NCBI GenBank assembly: GCA_965222335.1
Contig: OZ244944.1
Location: 1-64,000 of the forward strand
Origin: G965222335 sp965222335
Lineage (GTDB): Bacteria > Pseudomonadota > Gammaproteobacteria > Pseudomonadales > Halieaceae
Reading direction: 5' to 3'
DNA length: 64,000 bases
Shown here one piece after another: positions 61,419 through 64,000 of this stretch. Both the position numbers and the translations under genes were made by a program. Every line of letters begins with the position of its first letter. Position 1 is the first letter of the stretch. Under the pieces are notes generated by a model. It had not been told where the DNA came from. It did not search any database and worked only from the letters and a program-made list of their open reading frames with translations.

Positions 61419-61430
61419 CATAAATGTAAC
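61413..61430 (+). promoter_or_regulatory. Pho box overlapping the phoR stop codon, upstream of pstS
   Basis: CTGTAAC (61413-61419) and ATGTAAC (61424-61430) are direct repeats with an 11-base period, the Pho box arrangement in a TGTAAC variant. The phoR TAA stop (61416-61418) lies within the first repeat. A -10-like TAAGGT follows at 61441-61446. Confidence 0.6.
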
Positions 61431-61482
61431 AATTGGCGTTTAAGGTATGCACCATGCAAGTTTCAGCCAAACTGGAGACCGT

Positions 61483-62457
61483 ATGAACCTGAAGTCCATC
61501 CTCAAAAATGCGGGTGCCGCGATCGCCCTGGCGAGCGCGACTGTAGCCTGGAGTGCCGAGCTCGACGCGGACTATGAAGAATACCGGGTTGCCAGCGGCG
61601 TCTCGGGCAATCTTTCCAGCATCGGCTCGGACACCCTGGCCAACCTGATGACCCTTTGGGCAGAGGAATTCAAGCGCGCCTACCCGAACGTCAACATCCA
61701 GATCCAGGCCGCGGGCTCCTCCACAGCTCCCCCAGCGTTGACCGAGGGCACCGCGAATATCGGACCGATGAGCCGTCGCATGAAGGACAAGGAGCTTGAG
61801 GCTTTTGAGACCCGCCACGGCTACAAACCCTTCGCGGTACCGGTCGCCGTGGACGCGCTGGCTGTGTATGTACACAAGGACAACCCCATCGCCGGCATGA
61901 GTATTCCCCAGGTCGACGCGGTATTCTCCTCGACCCGCAAATGCGGCGCCGATGCGGACGCTTCCACCTGGGGTGACCTCGGCCTGAGCGGCGCCTGGGC
62001 AGTGCGCGATATCCAGATCTTTGGGCGCAACTCGGTGTCCGGGACCTATGGCTACTTCAAGAGCGAGGGCCTGTGCAAAGGCGACTTCAAGAACACGGTG
62101 AATGAGCAACCAGGCTCTGCCTCGGTGGTGCAGTCGGTGTCAACCTCGATCAACGGTATTGGCTATTCCGGCATCGGCTACAAGACATCCAGCGTGCGTG
62201 CGCTGCCCCTGAGCCGGGAAACCGGTGGCGACATGGTGGAAGCCAATCCAGAGAATGCAGTGACCGGCGCCTACCCGCTGGCGCGCTTCCTCTACATGTA
62301 CGTGAACAAGAACCCCAACAAGCCGCTGCAACCGATGGAGCGGGAATTCATCAAGATGGTGTACTCGCGCCAGGGTCAGGAGGTCGTGCTCAAGGACGGT
62401 TACATCCCGCTGCCGCCGGCAGTGATCCAGCGTATCAGCGAGGAACTGGCACTCTAG
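61483..62457 (+). CDS. pstS: Phosphate-binding periplasmic protein PstS
   Basis: A 324-residue periplasmic phosphate-binding protein. The signal peptide is residues 1-24 (ending WSAE). Motifs such as GSDTLANLMTLWAEEF, AGSSTAPPALTEGTANIGPMSRRMK and GRNSVSGTYGYFK form the phosphate cleft. The length and motifs match the PstS type common in marine bacteria. A GGAG ribosome site and a Pho box precede it. Confidence 0.94.
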   Translation: MNLKSILKNAGAAIALASATVAWSAELDADYEEYRVASGVSGNLSSIGSDTLANLMTLWAEEFKRAYPNVNIQIQAAGSSTAPPALTEGTANIGPMSRRMKDKELEAFETRHGYKPFAVPVAVDALAVYVHKDNPIAGMSIPQVDAVFSSTRKCGADADASTWGDLGLSGAWAVRDIQIFGRNSVSGTYGYFKSEGLCKGDFKNTVNEQPGSASVVQSVSTSINGIGYSGIGYKTSSVRALPLSRETGGDMVEANPENAVTGAYPLARFLYMYVNKNPNKPLQPMEREFIKMVYSRQGQEVVLKDGYIPLPPAVIQRISEELAL

Positions 62458-62477
62458 GCGGCCGCTGCAAGCCCTGA

Positions 62478-62502
62478 GGAGCTCCCCAACGGGGGCTCTT
62501 TC
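62478..62502 (+). terminator. Hairpin between pstS and pstC
   Basis: GAG-C-TCCCC (62479-62487), loop AAC, GGGGGCTC (62491-62498) with one bulge and a T-U pair, followed by TTTCT. It could be an attenuator that lets pstS be expressed above pstC, as is usual in pst operons. Confidence 0.5.
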
Positions 62503-62541
62503 TATTGATGTTTAAGGCCCTTTACGGAAAGAGTCATTGTC

Positions 62542-64000
62542 TTGAGTAGCCTGTCGGAATACGTGCCAAGTCACCGTGCCCGCATGCGCCGGTTCAAGGA
62601 CCGTGTCGCCACTGCGTCCATCACTGCAGGGGGCGCCGGTGTCCTGTTCGCAATCCTGCTCATTTTCTTCTACCTGCTGTACGAGGTGTTGCCACTGTTT
62701 GGCAGCGCTGAAATTACCGCCGGTGACACGGTCCCCTGGCAGGCAGCGTCGCCTGCCTACCTCGCCGTAGAGGAGCAGGGCGAGGTGGGCATCGCCATCG
62801 CTGATGACGGCGTGGCCAGTTTTTTCCGCGTCGCCAGCGGCCAGATTCTTGAGCAGCATGACCTGGCCGCGGAGCAGGCGCCGGTCACCGTGATCGCGCC
62901 GGAAGCGGCGGAAAGCCGGCTGCTCGCACTGGGCCACAGTGATGGCAGGATTTCCCTGGTTCGCCACGAGTACCGTCTGACCTTTCCAGGCGGTGAGCGG
63001 GTGATTACCCCGCGGCTGGTGCGCGAATACGAGGGCCAGGAGATCAGGCTGGGCGAGCAGTCCCTGCGGCATCTCGCGGTCCGGGACACGGACGACGCGC
63101 TGGTGATCGTCGGCGAGACCGTCGAGGGCCGCCTGCTCGGGCTGCAGCTGACCAAGACAGAGAATTTTCTCACCGGGGAGACTACCCTCAACAAACAGCG
63201 GCTGAGACTACCCGTCCTCGCGGGCGAAACGGCGGGTCTGTACCTGGGTGCTGGCCTGGACTGGCTGTACCGGGTGGGTACCCGGGGTGGCTACACGGTG
63301 ATTGACCTGGAAGAGCGCGGTCCCGGCGGCGTCCTGCAGGTCGCGGATACCGGGCAGCTGTTCGAACAGGGGGGCAGGGTCTCCACCAGCGGCATGCTGC
63401 TGGGCGGCCTTTCGCTGCTGGCCGCCTCCGACCAGGGCGAACTGGTGCAGTCCTTCATGGTACGTACCGAGGCCGGGGGCAATCGCCTGCAGCGCATCCG
63501 CGACTTTGACAGCGACGACGTGATCGCCGGCCAGCTGCTTCCCGAGCACCGGCGCAAGGGTTTTGTCGCCGTCGGTCGCGACGGCGCGCTGCAGATCTTT
63601 CACACCACTGCCCACCGGCGGCTGCTCAGTGAGCCCGCATTGCCGGCAGAGGCAGCCGGGGTCGCGGCGATCGCACCGCGCGGCGACGCCCTGGTGCACG
63701 TCAGCGACGATGGCAGGTTGCGCCACTGGGAAATCGACAACGAGCATCCGGATGTATCCTGGTCCGCCCTGTGGGAGGAGGTCTGGTACGAGAGCTACGA
63801 CGACCCTGCGCATATCTGGCAGTCCTCCGCGTCGGACAACGACTTCGAGCCCAAGTACAGCTTCGCTCCGCTGGCCTTTGGCACCCTGAAAGCGGCGTTC
63901 TACACCATGATGATTGCTGCGCCGCTGGCGATTTGCGGCGCGATCTATACCGCCTACTTCATGGCGCCAGGGCTGCGACGCAAGATCAAGCCCATGATCG
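62542..64000 (+). CDS. pstC: Phosphate ABC transporter permease PstC (cut by window end)
   Basis: Partial: 486 codons are visible, running off at base 64000. The N-terminus has a basic segment and one transmembrane helix (about 32-54), then a long insertion of about 400 residues with beta-propeller-like repeats (SDDGRLRHWEID, VGRDGALQIF), and finally the start of the PstC membrane domain (FGTLKAAFYTMMIAAPLAICGAIYTAYFMAP). Such long PstC proteins occur in pseudomonads and marine gammaproteobacteria. The start is probably TTG (62542); GTG 62563 and ATG 62584 are alternatives in frame. Confidence 0.88.
   Translation, partial: MSSLSEYVPSHRARMRRFKDRVATASITAGGAGVLFAILLIFFYLLYEVLPLFGSAEITAGDTVPWQAASPAYLAVEEQGEVGIAIADDGVASFFRVASGQILEQHDLAAEQAPVTVIAPEAAESRLLALGHSDGRISLVRHEYRLTFPGGERVITPRLVREYEGQEIRLGEQSLRHLAVRDTDDALVIVGETVEGRLLGLQLTKTENFLTGETTLNKQRLRLPVLAGETAGLYLGAGLDWLYRVGTRGGYTVIDLEERGPGGVLQVADTGQLFEQGGRVSTSGMLLGGLSLLAASDQGELVQSFMVRTEAGGNRLQRIRDFDSDDVIAGQLLPEHRRKGFVAVGRDGALQIFHTTAHRRLLSEPALPAEAAGVAAIAPRGDALVHVSDDGRLRHWEIDNEHPDVSWSALWEEVWYESYDDPAHIWQSSASDNDFEPKYSFAPLAFGTLKAAFYTMMIAAPLAICGAIYTAYFMAPGLRRKIKPMI

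Noticed and set aside
1..64000. CRISPR array, rRNA or tRNA genes
   Set aside because: No regularly spaced repeats and no cloverleaf or rRNA-like sequence were noticed on reading; a tRNAscan or Infernal run would be decisive.

Overview
The window is GC-rich, densely coded bacterial chromosome, with 52 protein-coding genes recognised and almost no spare DNA. The gene content is that of an aerobic, probably marine gammaproteobacterium. The signs are a smc-zipA-ligA operon, a complete system I cytochrome c maturation cluster, the nitrogen PTS enzyme PtsP, HrpB, TtcA, a TonB-dependent receptor and Kor-type ferredoxin oxidoreductase genes. I infer a member of Halieaceae or a close relative (Cellvibrionales); this comes from gene content only and was not tested by any search. 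No tRNA, rRNA, CRISPR array, prophage or transposase gene was seen.

Layout. 1-8.9 kb: a WG-repeat protein (cut by the window edge) coupled to a von Willebrand A protein on the minus strand, then two exported amidohydrolase-like proteins, a cysteine-rich lipoprotein, a DUF885 peptidase-like protein and a MATE exporter. 8.9-18.6 kb: a lysophospholipid acyltransferase-like protein, PtsP, two dehydrogenases, a HAD phosphatase-acyltransferase fusion and HrpB. 18.5-22 kb: a minus-strand rubrerythrin / Fe-S protein / DUF3501 operon divergent from an OxyR-type regulator. 22-30 kb: a TonB-dependent receptor, a YgiQ radical SAM protein, a voltage-gated channel with a zinc ribbon, and a tesA-bioA operon. 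29.7-32.8 kb: a YbbA/YbbP ABC exporter whose start codon shares the same CATG as tesA. 32.85-33.69 kb: the only gene-free stretch above 300 bases, a nested set of palindromic repeats. 33.7-39.2 kb: a Tat-exported DUF1214 protein, a two-subunit molybdenum hydroxylase, a TetR regulator and malate dehydrogenase. 39.3-47.2 kb: ttcA followed without a gap by ccmABCDEFGHI. 47.3-54.4 kb: smc-zipA-ligA and a lipoprotein transglycosylase. 54.6-59.3 kb: a GltD-like flavoprotein with a two-subunit 2-oxoacid:ferredoxin oxidoreductase. 59.4-64 kb: phoB-phoR-pstS-pstC, with Pho boxes in front of phoB and pstS; pstC is cut by the window end.

How the genes work together. Most operons are held together by ATGA, GTGA, TTGA or TGATG stop-start overlaps, so translational coupling is the rule. 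The clearest functional groups are phosphate sensing and uptake (PhoBR-Pst), c-type cytochrome assembly (Ccm), peroxide defence (OxyR with rubrerythrin), chromosome and division maintenance (Smc, ZipA, LigA), and low-potential electron transfer (Kor plus its flavoprotein partner). The less usual observations are: the repeat block, where two inverted copies of about 130 bp keep the same 13-bp stem through compensatory changes; a catalytic / metal-site-less amidohydrolase pair; the shared tesA/ybbA start site; and a Pho box lying across the phoR stop codon.
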